A DNA stretch of 64,000 nt. Source: Posidonia oceanica. Its lineage: Eukaryota; Streptophyta; Magnoliopsida; Alismatales; Posidoniaceae. A model generated the notes under the pieces. It searched no databases, was not told the DNA's origin, and worked only from the letters and a program-made list of their open reading frames with translations. The DNA lies in NCBI GenBank assembly GCA_037176725.1, contig JAZBRS010000049.1:12108001-12172000 (forward strand), written 5' to 3'. Shown here piece after piece: positions 19,553-31,212 of this stretch. Position 1 is the stretch's first letter. Each line of letters starts with the position of its first letter. A program made the position numbers and the translations under genes.

Positions 19553-20869
19553 TGCTAGACTCTGGCTTTCGTTTTTGGCTTTTCGCTCGCCGCTTTTGTA
19601 GTTTTGCTTGCCTTTGTTTGCCTCTTTGCCTATTTTGGTCACTTTTCTGTGCAAACTCCTAGCAAGTCGCCTCGTGGTTACTTTGCTTAGGTTTTGCACC
19701 CTCCTCGGCTACTTTTGCCTTGGTTTTTGCTCTGTCTTGCTCTGCTTTGTTTCTGTTGCTTGTTTACTTGCTTATCTCCTTGTTTCTGCTCTTATTTGCT
19801 TTACAGCTTACCTGTCTTTACCTTCTTTATCTTGCTTACTTATTATTGCTTTATTTCCTGCACAATGCATGTCTACATACTTGTTTGGCAGCAATGCATG
19901 CTTTTTGAATGATGAATGCTTCTTTTACACACTTGCTATGTCACTACACACGCACAGACCCTGTATATATGCCTTTTGACATGATGAATGCTTTCCTTTC
20001 ACTATCATGCTCACGAACACTCGCACATGCCATGCACTTGCCTTTTGCTATGTTGTATGCTATTGTCCTGCCATATTTGACTGATTTTCTTCCCTTTCGC
20101 ACATGCCATGCCTAGGATAGTAGAGACTGTTTGCTCTCCCTGTGGTTAACTAAAAATGGCAAGTAAAAAGAACTTCTAGGAGCAACTAGAGACTTCAAAC
20201 AATCCTGCACCCCCTTGGGTTAATAAAATGCGCAAGATAACAAAATTTTAAGCATTTGCATAAGCATCATATAGGGCATGCATTCTTCACATCTGAGTCC
20301 CCCTACTAGTCTACAAAGGACAGTTTTGACCTCTTGTTCCACCGCTTTTGGCGTGGGCCAAGTCAGTCGGTCTGTCCCCCCTTTGTCCAAGGGTCCTGTC
20401 GGTGTAGTGGAGTGTACTACCCACGCTTTGGCGGGGTCAGGGCCACAAACGCATCACCCTGTTATTTCCTCAGCTCTGGCTAAGAGTTCGACAGGGAGCC
20501 TACTTTTTCTGACCTGAGTCGGTGACCTGCACACTTGGGATACCTGAAGTAGATCACCTATTAGGATATACTAGATAGGTGAGGGGGGCATACTAGAGAG
20601 CATACATATCATTCATGCCATCTAACTTAACTCATTTGCATCTGTCTTTTAGTTTCTAATCCTTGTTTGTCTCTGTCTGTGTCAGTAGTGATCGGTAAGC
20701 GAGTTCCCCTTGCTGAAGCTTGAGTACCATCCCTTTCTGACACCCCTGTTGCGACCTTGCTCGCGACCATTACCCTTCTGAGCTATCCCCCTTTGCGACG
20801 ATAGCTCCTATTAGGAATCGCCATTTGCATACCCATCGCAGCCCTATTCTCACACACTCTAGGTCAGCA
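19553..20869 (+). other. Untranslated leader of element A
   Basis: This 1.3-kb stretch lies between PBS and gag. It is T-rich at first (19600-19980) and has no convincing coding frame. The part 20330-20460 is conserved in B's leader (rev-comp of about 43060-43240). It ends with the pyrimidine-rich acceptor-like segment before 20686. Several ATGs lie in the unspliced leader but none between 20686 and the gag ATG. Confidence 0.7.
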
Positions 20870-22274
20870 ATGGCCCAATACGTCAGTGAGCCTCTCTTTA
20901 CTCCTGTCACGGAGGGTGTTTCCGCTCCGGCCCCTCTGGTTGCTCCTTCTGTCCCTTTTGTGCCTCCTCCGACGCCAGGGTTTCCTCCCTTGACGCCTCT
21001 AGTATCTCAGTATGTCCCAGGACACTGGCAAGCATCTCTTCCTCCAGATCCGGTCGCCGAGTCTATCTTGATGACCGTTACTCGCGTTTCGGAGACGCCA
21101 TTGCCCCCTCCTTCCCAGGGATATGCCACCTTTGACATCCCTCCTACCACTGCTGCGACTTTTACCATAGCACCTACTCCTCCCAGACAGTCTGTGTCCG
21201 TGCCATTTGCTTCTCAATCTTCGCCGGCACTACACTTCAGCGTTCCTACTGACGGAATGCCTGAGGCTTAGTACCAGCACCTGATGGAGCTTGCCCAGAG
21301 ACTGCAGGGCATGGCTCTATCGGTTCATCCTTCCTGTACTCCTGTCACTCCTGAGGTTCCTTTGAGGCCAGTTCCTGCATTTCATGCGTCTACCTCTACA
21401 CCTCCACCTCGACCATCGTCTCAACTGCTCACAGTTCCGACGATGGGGGCCCGTTTACCACCTCCTTTTGCACAACACTTAGCACAGCATGCTTCTCTTC
21501 CCCCTGGTGGTCAGTCCTTTGGGCTGGCTAGAGCCTAGTACCCCACTAGCTCGCTGTCCAGCACCCCGCCTGTACAGCAACTGGTGCTCCAGCATCCTAC
21601 CCCTCCCATAGCACAGCATGTCATCTACCCTCCTCCCTTGCATCAGGCCCAGAACCCTGCATACATCCCTGCATACACAGTTCCCCAGCACGGATACGTC
21701 GGCCATCCCATTGCTCCACCAGGCGACGCTATGGTAGATCCGGAGGGGCACTTAGGTGCGACCCATTCGGCGTATGTGCTCACTACCCCTGCTGATCCCT
21801 CTCCCATGGCAGCAAATCTAGACCCCATCAACAACCGGATGGACGTCTTGGAGAAGGCACTACGACTAGTGCAGGGTACTGAGCACCAGACCTACCAATT
21901 CTGGGACCTTTACTGCTTTCTAGAGGCGGTACTCCCTCCGAAGTTCAAAATCCTGGACTTCGAGAAATACAATGGTAGGGGCTGCCCTGTAGCACACCTG
22001 AAGGCGTATTACGGTGATCTCGCTCAGCTTCAGGCTGACGAGAGGTTGCTGATCCGCCAGTTCCAGAAAAGCTTGACCGGGCCGGCACTCAAGTGGTTCA
22101 CATCGCTTGATATGTCAGCCATCAAGACTTGGAATGACCTCAGTCAGGCGTTCCTGGAACAGTACTCCTTCAACCTCGATCTGGTCCCAAAGCAGGCGGA
22201 CTTGATCGCAATTAAGCAGAATCCCAGCAAGCCGTTCGGGGAGTATGTCGGCCGCTGGCGTGCCCTTGCTTCAT
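20870..22274 (+). pseudogene. Gag of element A, N-terminal part (interrupted by B)
   Basis: The frame starts ATG at 20870 (MAQYVSEP) and runs to the insertion point. The first ~300 residues are P/S/T-rich and disordered-looking. Then follow a coiled segment (NNRMDVLEKALRLVQGTEH), a conserved KYNGRGCPVAHLKAYYGDL, and the retrotransposon gag domain with LKWFTSLDMSAIKTWNDLSQ and PFGEYVGRWR. TAG codons at 21269-21271 and 21536-21538 stand where element B has CAG. The start is chosen as the first ATG after the acceptor-like site at 20685; a TGA in the same frame upstream (from CGA in B) argues against a more upstream start in this copy. The frame continues at 50074 beyond element B. Gag would assemble the virus-like particle; this copy is broken. 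Confidence 0.85.
22270..22274. other. Target-site duplication of B, left copy
   Basis: TTCAT here and TTCAC at 50069-50073 flank element B. They differ by one C/T change. Removing B plus one copy restores the order of gag codons seen in element B's own gag, which confirms the insertion point. Confidence 0.85.
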
Positions 22275-25200
22275 TGTAGTAATCCCAATCGGAATCAGGC
22301 TTACCATTAGCGGCGATTTGATCCGAGGAAGAGGCTCAACTCGAAAACACTTAAAATCGAGGAGAAAAGAGGAAGATAAGACAAATCAGAGTCGCCACCA
22401 TGTCTATTAACGGAAGACAAGGAAAATCGAGGGAAATGCGTGGATAAAGCACGCAAATCCAAGCAAGAAACGCAAAGCAAAGCAATGCAAGAGAAAACAA
22501 ATGCAAATGAATGCAAATGAGATGACTCATGCCTAGGATAAGGGCGATATGGTCATTGCGGGCCAAAAGACAGGGCAAGGACTCCTGTTACGCGCGGGGA
22601 AGGTGTTAGGCACCCCCGACACGCTCGAGAATCGGTCTTTCCAGGCTTACGCTCGCATACGCAGGGAAATGCAGATTTGAATGCCTATGTGCCTATGAAT
22701 GCCTAAATGAATGCTCAAGGGTGTGCTCTAAGTGGAAGGATGCAAAGCAAGGAAGTAAACGTGCTATCTAAGTGCTCAGCCACGCCGACTGTGTTCCGAA
22801 CCGGGCGAAACCTGGCTCGTGAGAACTCCAGGCAGTAAGCATCACTGCCCTATATGCAAATGCAAGCGAAAAAGCAAAACAACGACAAAACCATGCAATG
22901 CGATCGACATGCAAGGGAAAACGGCGTAAAATGCGCAAAACGAGGCAAGAAACGAAAACAGCACGCAAAACGGGCGAAAAAAGCAAGGCGGCACGCAAAA
23001 CGGTGCAAAGGACGAGGCGGGCACGCAAAACGGTACCAAAACGAAAGCGAGCGCGCAAAACGACGCAAAAGCAAAGCAGGCACGCAGAACGGTGCCAAAG
23101 ACGAGAGCGGGCATACAAAACGGTGCCAAAACGAAGCGGGCACGCAAAACGGTGCCAAAAGCAGCGAAGCGGGCACACGAAACGGTGCCAAAGCGAAAGT
23201 GGGCACGCAAAATGGTGCCAAAAGCAGCGAAGTAAAACCTCGGAAAAGCCATGCGAATGCAAATGCAGGGAAAAAGATCAGAAGAAGCTAAAGGAGAGGT
23301 AAAACAGCGCGTGTGTGAGAATAGACGCTGTTTAGGACCACACAGAGTACGTGTGAAGACCTACAAAGGGGAGAAGTGAGCAAATGGAGGGATTACCACT
23401 TTTTTGTGACCGTTTCCCACTAAACCGCTCCACGATGTGTCTCGCACGCTGCCCAAAGCTCGCGGCGCGATCGGATCGTGGAAAAGGGGGAAGAAAGTCG
23501 CAATAAGTGGTGAATCCAGGGAAAACACAACTCAAAACACCCAAGAGTACGCAAAACGGGGATCTGAGTTGATAGACAGGAAGGGGAGGTCCTATTCTAC
23601 ATGCTCAAAGAGACGGAAAGCGAAAACAAAGCAAATTATGCAAATGGCATGCAAATGAATGCAATGCAGGGGTTCAGGAGGACATACCTGGAAATCCTGG
23701 GGCCTGATCTGAAATCTGCTTGGTCCATGCTGAAGAGCGCTTCGCCGCGGTCGTCTGGGCAGCTTATTTGAGAAGATCCAACGACCGGATTGGAAGATGT
23801 CGCAGCTTCAAAGCAGAGGGGCCAGAACAGGGGAGAAGAACAGGTCTAAGTGTTCAGGGGGTCCTAGGGGTGTGCAAAAGGGTCCTCCCAGGTGAAAGGG
23901 AGCTAGAGGGGCTTTAGTGTGTGCAAAAGATGCTTAATGCAAAGCTAAATGAATGCAAATGCATGCAGAAAGCAAAAGAACACAAGGGGAAATTTAAAAA
24001 AAAAACAGAGGATTCAAATGCTAAAGTTTGGAAGAGATTGGGGCTTTCAGGCAGGGGTTTTGAAAAACAGGGGGGGTTGCATGCAGTTTTGCAAAGGATT
24101 GGGATTGAAATGCAATTTTTACAAGTGGGTATGCATTAGGGGAGGTTTTGAAAACATGTTGCAAGTCAGAATGCGATTTTGAAAACTTCGGGGTCTAAAA
24201 TGCAATTTTTCCAAAAAAACAGGGTCTTATGGAGTCTGGGAATGCAAGTGGGGGACCTACATGCAATTTTGCAAACATGGGGGGCTAAAATGCAATTTCA
24301 GAGTCAAAACATGCATTTAAATGATTTTTATAAGGATGCAAGGGACCTATGTGTAATTTTCAAATCATGCAGGGTCAAAAATGCAATTTAGTATGCAAAA
24401 TATGCACTGAAAACACTGACTGTGGACTGACATGCAATTTTCACAATATGCAGGGCTGAAAATGCAATGCAGTAAGCTAAATATGCATGCAGAAGACTAC
24501 TGTGCATTCAAAAAGGACCTATATGCAAAAATCAGAAAACTGAGGGAAGAAAATGCAATGCAACAAGCAAAAATGGAAAATAAAACCTAAGTTCTACAGT
24601 GCAGAGGATTTAAGTACAAAAACAGAAAACAAGAGGGACCCAGAATGCAATATGATATGACAAAGTTCATGCATTTAAATTGAATAATCTACTGCAGGAT
24701 TCAGATGCAAAAATTGAAACCAGAAGGGCTAAAGCATAATTATTTATAACTAGAAAGCACAGTAAACGGACTGGATTGCAAATACAGAAAAACAGAAACA
24801 TTTAATGCAATTTAGCATGGTTTAAAATAAAAAAGACAGCAGATTAAATGATATAAGGACCAGAACGCAAAAATAAGAAAACTTAGACTAAGCATGCAAT
24901 ATTCACCAAAAAACTATACTAATGCAAAAATAAATGCACAGTAATGGCCGGCGGAGACGAGCCCTATAGCAGTGAGCTACCAGAGCTCGCGACCGCCGGC
25001 ACAGGGAGGCTGGGGACGAGCTGATCGGCGGAGGCGGTGGTCCTGGAGCTGACGGAGGCAGGGCGACGGTCGACGGGGGGCGACGCGGCCTGGAACGCGC
25101 CGGAGCGCTCACCGGAGCTCTGCAGAGGCTCAGGGACTTGGTCCGGCCATTCAACGCAGCGGAGCTGCATTCAAAAGACCGGAGGAGCCTCCTGACGTCC

Positions 25201-28200
25201 GTGCGGAGCTGAGGGAGTCACCGGGATCACGTTCCACTGGCTAGAGCGTCGTGAAGGCCGGAGGACTGCGCCGGAGAAGATGACCGGACCGGCGAGCTGG
25301 AACGGAGCAGGAGGGCTGGAATCCTACTTCTAAGGGGCGGAAAAGCAGCACGGGAAGAAAAGAAGACTAAAGGAGCAGAGAATTACCTGGCTCCGCGTCT
25401 GAATCGTTCTCCCGACCTCAGTAGCTTCAGCAGTCGTCGGCGGAGGTCGTCCGGTCGCTGTGGTGATCGTCAGCTGCTCGTGAAGGCTGGAGCGGCTTCA
25501 GGGCGATCTTCCGATGCTTCCCAGTCGATTGGATGGAAGCTTCAGAGCTCAGAGAGAGATTCGGCACTTTGTGGGTTCAGAAAGATAGCCGGAGGCCGGA
25601 GAGGTTGTTCGCTGCTCGTCTGGTTGGATGGGACCCTCCGGGAGGTTGCTGGAGGTCCGGGGAGGCTTTCTGGGTGGTTGGATTGACTTTTTGGAGAGTG
25701 TGGAGTGGATTTGCTGAGTGGTTGGATTTCTGATCAGTGGGAGGTGCAGGTGTTTGTGGTGGCGTTCTCAGCCGATGGTGAGGGAGAGGGCTGGAGGTTA
25801 GGTGCTCTGGGAAGGTGGAGGTCAGGTGGATTTCTGGGTGGAATTTGGGAGGAATCAGTGGACTGGAGTGAAGGGAATTCTGGAGTGGGTTGTGTTGGGT
25901 TTACAGTTAGCTTCTGCGGTGGATTTAGGTGAACTGGGGTGGTTCTGAGGGGTGGAATGGCCGGGAAATGGTGGGAGGGGATTGTTGGGTTTCTGGGTGA
26001 ACTTGGGGGATCAATTGGGAGAGAAATTGAGGCTTGGAAGGGGGCTGGTTTGCTGGAGAAGAAAGAGGGAGTTCTGCTGTGGAATTCAGAGGGAAAAGAA
26101 GAAGGTTTCGGTGGGGAATTCCCTCTGGGATTGTGGCCTCTCTCCGAGATGCCAAGAAATCTCTCAGACCCTCTCTTACTGCTCTCTCTTCTCTGGAATT
26201 GGAGGGTGCAGAGGAGGAGAATGGAGGTCGTTTCAGGTGGGGAAAAGGCTCTGGAATTGTGATCTCTGGTTCGCTCTCTCTCTGCCAAAGATCAAAAGCT
26301 CTGAAGGAGGAAGAAGGAGGTCGGGTTTTGTTCGAGCTGGAGCACTCGAACACCATGGCGGGAGGCTGGCTTGGGAAGGAAAATTTGCAGGAGATTGGCA
26401 GCAGCGGCAAGAAGGTGGCAGCTGCGGCAAAGAGGAGTAGGCCGGCGAGAGGCGTGGGCTAGGGGGCTGCAAACGCCGAAAGGTGGGGCGAAGGCAGAGG
26501 AAGGGCTGCAACGGGCGGCCAGCTGTGAGAGGGCGTGGGCAGAAGACAAGGACTGAGAATGGCAGACGGCTGCAGAAGGTGGAAGAGGAGGTACTGTGCG
26601 GAGGGAAAGGAGGAGGAAGAAGACGGCGTCGTGGGCTGGGCCGCGGGATTTGAAAAAAAGAAAGAAAAAAAGAAAGGAGAGGAAACGGGCTGACGGGCCC
26701 AGCAGAGAAAAGAAAGAAAAAAGATACGAGGAGGAAGAGAAATGGAGGAGAAGAAAGAGGAGAAATAAATTGGGAAAAAATAACATAAAAATAAGTAAAA
26801 TATTAGTGTGATTGTGTTGTAGGTTAAGGTCTTGATTACATTTTTTAATGACTGTTTTTAGGTTAATTAGTGTGGTTTGAAGGGGTTTTGGGCTTGATTA
26901 GGGTTTTAGGGTTTCTTTTGTTTTTTAATTCATTTTCCGTTTGATTAAGTGTTTGTTAAATCTTTTAAATTGTTTTGTTAATTGTGTTTTTCTTGTTAAG
27001 CATTTTAGGATGTTAATTAGGATTTTTAGGATTTATTTTCATATTAATTGGAATGGGTTTTGGGCTTTTAGTTTTAGTCTTTTAGGGTTTTCTTTTTTTC
27101 TTAAGTCTTTTGAATTAGGTTCTTGATTTTTATTTGTTGATTTTTCTTGATGTTTTTTAATTGGGTTTCTCTTATCTGATTAAGTGTTTTTTAAGTCTTT
27201 TTAATGTGTTTTTCATTTCCTTTTTAATTAAGTTCTTAGGTTGTTTTTTCTTAGGTTTGCTAGTGTTAAGCTTTTTTCATTAATTGTTTATCCTAGTGGT
27301 TTTAATTGTTTTGCTTCTTTTTTAGAGTTTGTTTTTTAATTATTTTGATAGGGTTTTCACTTTTGGTGGGTTTTGATTTTATTTTAGTTTTTTCTTTGAT
27401 TTTTCAGTATTTTCTTTTGGTTTGTTTTGCATTTTTTAGTTTGTATACTTGATTTTCTTTTTAGCTTGATTTAATTAGGTTTAAGTTTTTTAATTGTTTG
27501 TTTAATGTTCTTAAATTGTTTTTCTTAGAGTTCTGATTTGTTTCTCTTTTGTCTTGGAGTTTACCAGATTTTTAGGGCTTTTTATGGATTTTAGCAAAAG
27601 AAAGAAAAGGAAAAGAGAAGGAGGAAGAAAATGGGAAAAGGGAGAAGTAAAAAGGAAAGAGATGAGTTGCAAGAAAATGATTTTTTTAAAATTCAGGGAA
27701 AATGCTAAAAATAAAGTAAAAATAAGAATAAGATAGAGGAAGGATAGAAGCACAAAGGGGTCCCACATCCAGGCAAGAAAAGCAGCAAGAAGGTGATGAA
27801 AAGAGAGACGATAATGAGGAGAGAGTGAGGAGAGAGAAAATGATAATCCCAAAGAGAGAAAAGGATAATTAGGGCAAATGGAAGGCTTAGAGGTCTTGGA
27901 ATGGGATGAAAATTGGAGAGTGGGTAGTCTAGGGTTTCTAGAGCTGGTTCTGAAGTTTTGGTTTGATTCTAAGAAGGTTTTGGAGGGGTTTTAAGATGTA
28001 GAAAAAGGGGAGTTTTACCTAGGTTTCCTAGGGTTTTTGGGGATGATCTTGGTTTGAGAATTTCTAAGTTCTTGGGTGGGTTTGCTAAGTAGGTGCTGGT
28101 GGGTTTTCCTATGGATTTTGGTCAGGTTTTGAGCTTGGGATGAGGAGTAAAGGCTTAGGTCAAGTTTGCTTGGTTTTGAAGGGCAAAGAAGAGGGTTAGG

Positions 28201-28282
28201 GTTTGGTTTGGTTTGGGTTTGGGTCCAGCAATCACCAGAGGGTCCCATAATGGTCCAAGCCTGCCAAGATGGGGTGTCAACA
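22275..28282 (-). mobile_element. 3' LTR of element B
   Basis: On the + strand it starts TGTAGTAATCCC and ends GGGGTGTCAACA, i.e. TGTTGACACCCC...GGATTACTACA on the element's strand. Sections in element sense: U3 with T/A-rich DNA, pyrimidine-rich tract (26600-26780), GC-rich segment (24950-26500), word array (23940-24900), donor-like CAGGTATGTCC at 23681-23691, minisatellite (22925-23230), the GTGCCTAACACC block, and the PBS-like word at 22387-22397. Predicted peptides in the GC-rich part repeat in the other LTR but resemble no protein family. Confidence 0.92.
22925..23230 (-). repeat. ~30-bp minisatellite in the 3' LTR of B
   Basis: Units carry GCACGCAAAACGGTGC followed by a variable CAAAAGCAAAGCGG-like spacer, spaced about 29-33 bp. 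One unit fewer is present than in the 5' LTR (44690-45010). Confidence 0.88.
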
Positions 28283-28350
28283 GATGCCCCTCCCTGAGCA
28301 AGGTCAAGCGGAGCGAGGCTGCTGCTCAGGGTTGACAAGACACCCCATCT
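28267..28350 (-). promoter_or_regulatory. Polypurine tract inside a nested hairpin (element B)
   Basis: The minus strand reads GGGAGGGGCATC (28294-28283) directly before the LTR. On the + strand AGATGGGGTGTC (28267-28278, the LTR terminus) is exactly complementary to GACACCCCATCT (28339-28350). The stem continues with AAC/GTT past a 5-nt bulge. Within the loop CCCTGAGCA (28292-28300) pairs with TGCTCAGGG (28323-28331). The polypurine tract thus lies between two stems. The 5' LTR, which shares the terminus, lacks the partner arm. Confidence 0.8.
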
Positions 28351-28844
28351 GACCGACGGAAGTAGCAGGTTGCTATGGGCGTGAGCTACTTATTCGGCGG
28401 ATGCACCGAAAATCGTAGCCCGTTGCCGCAATGCAAGATGCAGGGTGTAGATGGATGATGCTAAGTGTGCAATGCATGCTAATGCAAATGCAATGCAAGA
28501 GTTAGTACAAAAGTTAGCTAATTAAAGGAAAATGCTGATGCTGTGCAAGTGATGCCGATGATACTAAAGTAGTATGCAATGCTAGCCGAGAAGATGCAGA
28601 GATGATGCAAGAGAAAATGCTAAAAGGACGCGATGTGGTGCAAGGATCTGGCAGGAAGGCCAGACTTGCACGACAAAGCAAGGAAAAACAAGGTGCAGCT
28701 CGTCCCCGCCCGGGGAGCAAGCTAGCAGAAGAGAAAGGAGGGGTGCGAGGGGAGAGAGGCCAATTCTCCTATCACAAAAAGGAGGTGCATGACTTTGCCT
28801 TCTTGGGGCAAGGCGATGCCAAAAAAGGTGATAAGATGATGGGC
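28351..28844 (-). other. 3' non-coding spacer of element B
   Basis: Unique, ATGC-rich sequence with many ATGCAATGC words (28430-28620) and a purine-rich part (28650-28800). It is similar in order to 58827-59385 of element C. I see no coding frame. Confidence 0.6.
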
Positions 28845-29665
28845 TTATCGTCCGGATAGTTTACGGTCCTATCAACCGGGAGTGATAGTTTAGGTTATCA
28901 GCCTAGAGCGATAGTTTAGGTTATCAGCCTAGAGCAGTTGTGAGTGATAGTTACTGGATATCAGCCGTATAACATGGTTGTGTGGGATAGTTTACAGTCC
29001 TATCAACTGGCGGATAGTTTACAGACCTATCAACTGGCGGATAGTTTACAGACCTATCAACTGGAAGCCACAAACCATGAGTGATAGTTACTGGGTATCA
29101 GCCGTATAACGCAAATGCCAGATAGTTTACAGTCCTATCAACTGGAGCGATAGTTTATAGACCTATCAACTGGCGGATAGTTTACAGACCTATCAACTGG
29201 CGGATAGTTTACAGACCTATCAACTGGAAATGGCATTTGCGAGGAACAGTTACTGGGTGTCAGCCGTATAACATGATTGCGCGTGATAGTTTAGGATATC
29301 AGCCTAGCGATAGTTTACAGTCCTGTCAACTGGAACGATAGTTTACAGTCCTATCAACTGGCGGATAGTTTACAGGCCTATCAACTGGAACGCGCAATGA
29401 TGAGGGATAGTTACTGGATATCAGCCGTATAATGCAATTGCTGGTGATAGTTTAGGATATCAGCCTAGCGATAGTTTACAGTCCTATCAACTGGCGGATA
29501 GTTTACAGACCTATCAACTGGAGGATAGTTTACAGACCTATCAACTGGAAACCGCAATTGCAAGGGACAGTTACTGGATGTCAGCTGTATAACACAACTG
29601 TGGGCCGACCATGGATCGGCCCAGATGATAGTTTAGGTTATCAGCCTGAGAGTGCTGTGATTGTT
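28845..29665 (-). repeat. Hairpin-type repeats of element B
   Basis: Dozens of short units occur, mainly GATAGTTTACAGTCCTATCAACTGG, GATAGTTTAGG(A/T)TATCAGCC and GATAGTTACTGGATATCAGCCGTATA, in varying order. Each is a small inverted repeat (GATAG/CTATC or GATA/TATC). A variant with GACA/TGTC arms is at 29566-29582. Confidence 0.88.
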
Positions 29666-29689
29666 GATTGATTGATTGCTTGATAAGAG

Positions 29690-30625
29690 GGGATGAGGTC
29701 ATGATGAGATTGATTGCTAAAGAGGGGGATGAGATAATGATGAGATTGATTGCTAAAGAGGGGGTGAGATAATGATGAGATTGATTGATAAAGAGGGGGA
29801 TGAGATAATGATGAGATTGATTGATAAAGAGGGGGATGAGATCATGATGAGATCTATTGCTAAAGAGGGGGATGAGATCATGATGAGATTGATGCTAAAG
29901 AGGGGGTGAGATAATGATGAGATTGATTGATAAAGAGGGGGATGAGATAATGATGAGATTGATTGATAAAGAGGGGGATGAGATCATGATGAGATTGATT
30001 GCTAAAGGGGGGGTGAGATAATGATGAGATTGATTGATAAAGAGGGGGATGAGATCATGATGAGATCTATTGCTAAAGAGGGGGATGAGATCATGATGAG
30101 ATTGATGCTAAAGAGGGGGTGAGATAATGATGAGATTGATTGATAAAGAGGGGGATGAGATAATGATGAGATTGATTGATAAAGAGGGGGATGAGATCAT
30201 GATGAGATTGATTGCTAAAGAGGGGGTGAGATAATGATGAGATTGATTGATAAAGAGGGGGATGAGATAATGATGAGATTGATTGATAAAGAGGGGGATG
30301 AGATCATGATGAGATCTATTGCTAAAGAGGGGGATGAGATCATGATGAGGTTGATTGATAAAGAGGGGGGTGAGATAATGATGAGATTGATTGATAAAGA
30401 AAAGGTGATAAGATATCGGACTTATCGGCCGGCAAAGAGGGGATGAGATAATGATGAGATTGATTGATAAAGAGGGGGATGAGATCATGATGAGATCTAA
30501 TGCTAAAGAGGGGGATGAGATCATGATGAGATCTAATGCTAAAGAGGGGGGGGGAGATAATGATGAGGTTGATTGATAAAGAGGGGGGTGAGATAATGAT
30601 GAGATTGATTGATTGAAAAGGTTTC
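29690..30625 (-). repeat. 36-bp tandem repeat of element B
   Basis: The unit GAGATAATGATGAGATTGAT plus TGATAAAGAGGGGGAT is 36 bp (for example 29766 to 29802), with 34-36-bp variants. About 25 units are present. The period divisible by three leaves a 206-codon open frame that is not a gene. Confidence 0.9.
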
Positions 30626-31212
30626 GCGAGAGCGAATCATCCCATGACACCAGGAATATCATGGGGGAAAGAGGGAGAGGATGATACCAAGGGGCGATCA
30701 AAAGATGCCCCTGGTGTCGGGATGACACCAGGGGTTGGCCAGTGCGTCCTTGGCATCAAAAGCAGAAGGATGAAGACAAAACTGACGTGTTTGTCAGACG
30801 AGTAGTTTGGGGTACCAGCCCGCGGAAGATGATAGGTTGACGGACCTATCGCCGAGCAGTTGGGGGTGCCAGCCCGCAGAGACTCAGCTGGGGATGATCA
30901 GCCGGGGACGATCAGCTGGGGATGATCAGCCGGGGACGCTGGATGGCTTGGCTTAACGGCGCGGGTCTGCAGAGATTCTGGACTCCGGATTGGCTGCTGA
31001 GGACTTTCCTGCGTTGTGTTGGCTGCAAGTCTGGCCAGAGGGCCTGAGACGATGATGATAATGAATATGCAATGCATTGAACAGTCTTGAAGTGCAAGCA
31101 GATAGCAGAAACAGTTTTTCATTGATAAAGCTTGATGAGTACAATGCCTGTGGCAGGCCAAAAGCATACAGCACAACTTGAAAGGAAACTACATATTGGC
31201 TGCACAAGTGCC
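30626..31212 (-). other. Spacer between repeats and extra ORF in B
   Basis: It contains a few more hairpin words (GTAGTTTGGGGTACCAGCC at about 30801; GCAGTTGGGGGTGCCAGCC at about 30857), ATGATCAGC(C/T)GGGG repeats at 30895-30935, and otherwise unique DNA. No coding frame is convincing. Confidence 0.6.

Larger units (their letters stand above)
17991..20685 (+). other. Predicted leader intron of element A
   Basis: AAGGTAAGTCC at 17991-18001 is a near-consensus plant 5' splice site inside the LTR. At 20650-20685 a pyrimidine-rich run (after a CTAAT branch-like word) ends in TGTGTCAG, a good 3' splice site. The first ATG after this CAG is the gag ATG at 20870. In B the corresponding sites are CAGGTATGTCC (rev-comp near 45471) and GTGTCAG (rev-comp, 42860-42854), again with no ATG before gag. 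Splicing would remove the minisatellite, the PBS and all leader ATGs. This is an inference. Confidence 0.45.

Noticed and set aside
19608..20115. Possible leader protein in element A
   Set aside because: T-rich hydrophobic frames overlap in all three phases and are not preserved in B's leader.
25700..26460. GC-rich open frames in LTR B (100-180 codons, both strands)
   Set aside because: The same frames differ between the two LTR copies by frame-breaking changes, overlap on both strands and match no family; they are compositional.
30108..30728. 206-codon minus-strand frame with SINQSHHYL-like repeats
   Set aside because: It is the 36-bp tandem repeat read in frame; the period is a multiple of three.
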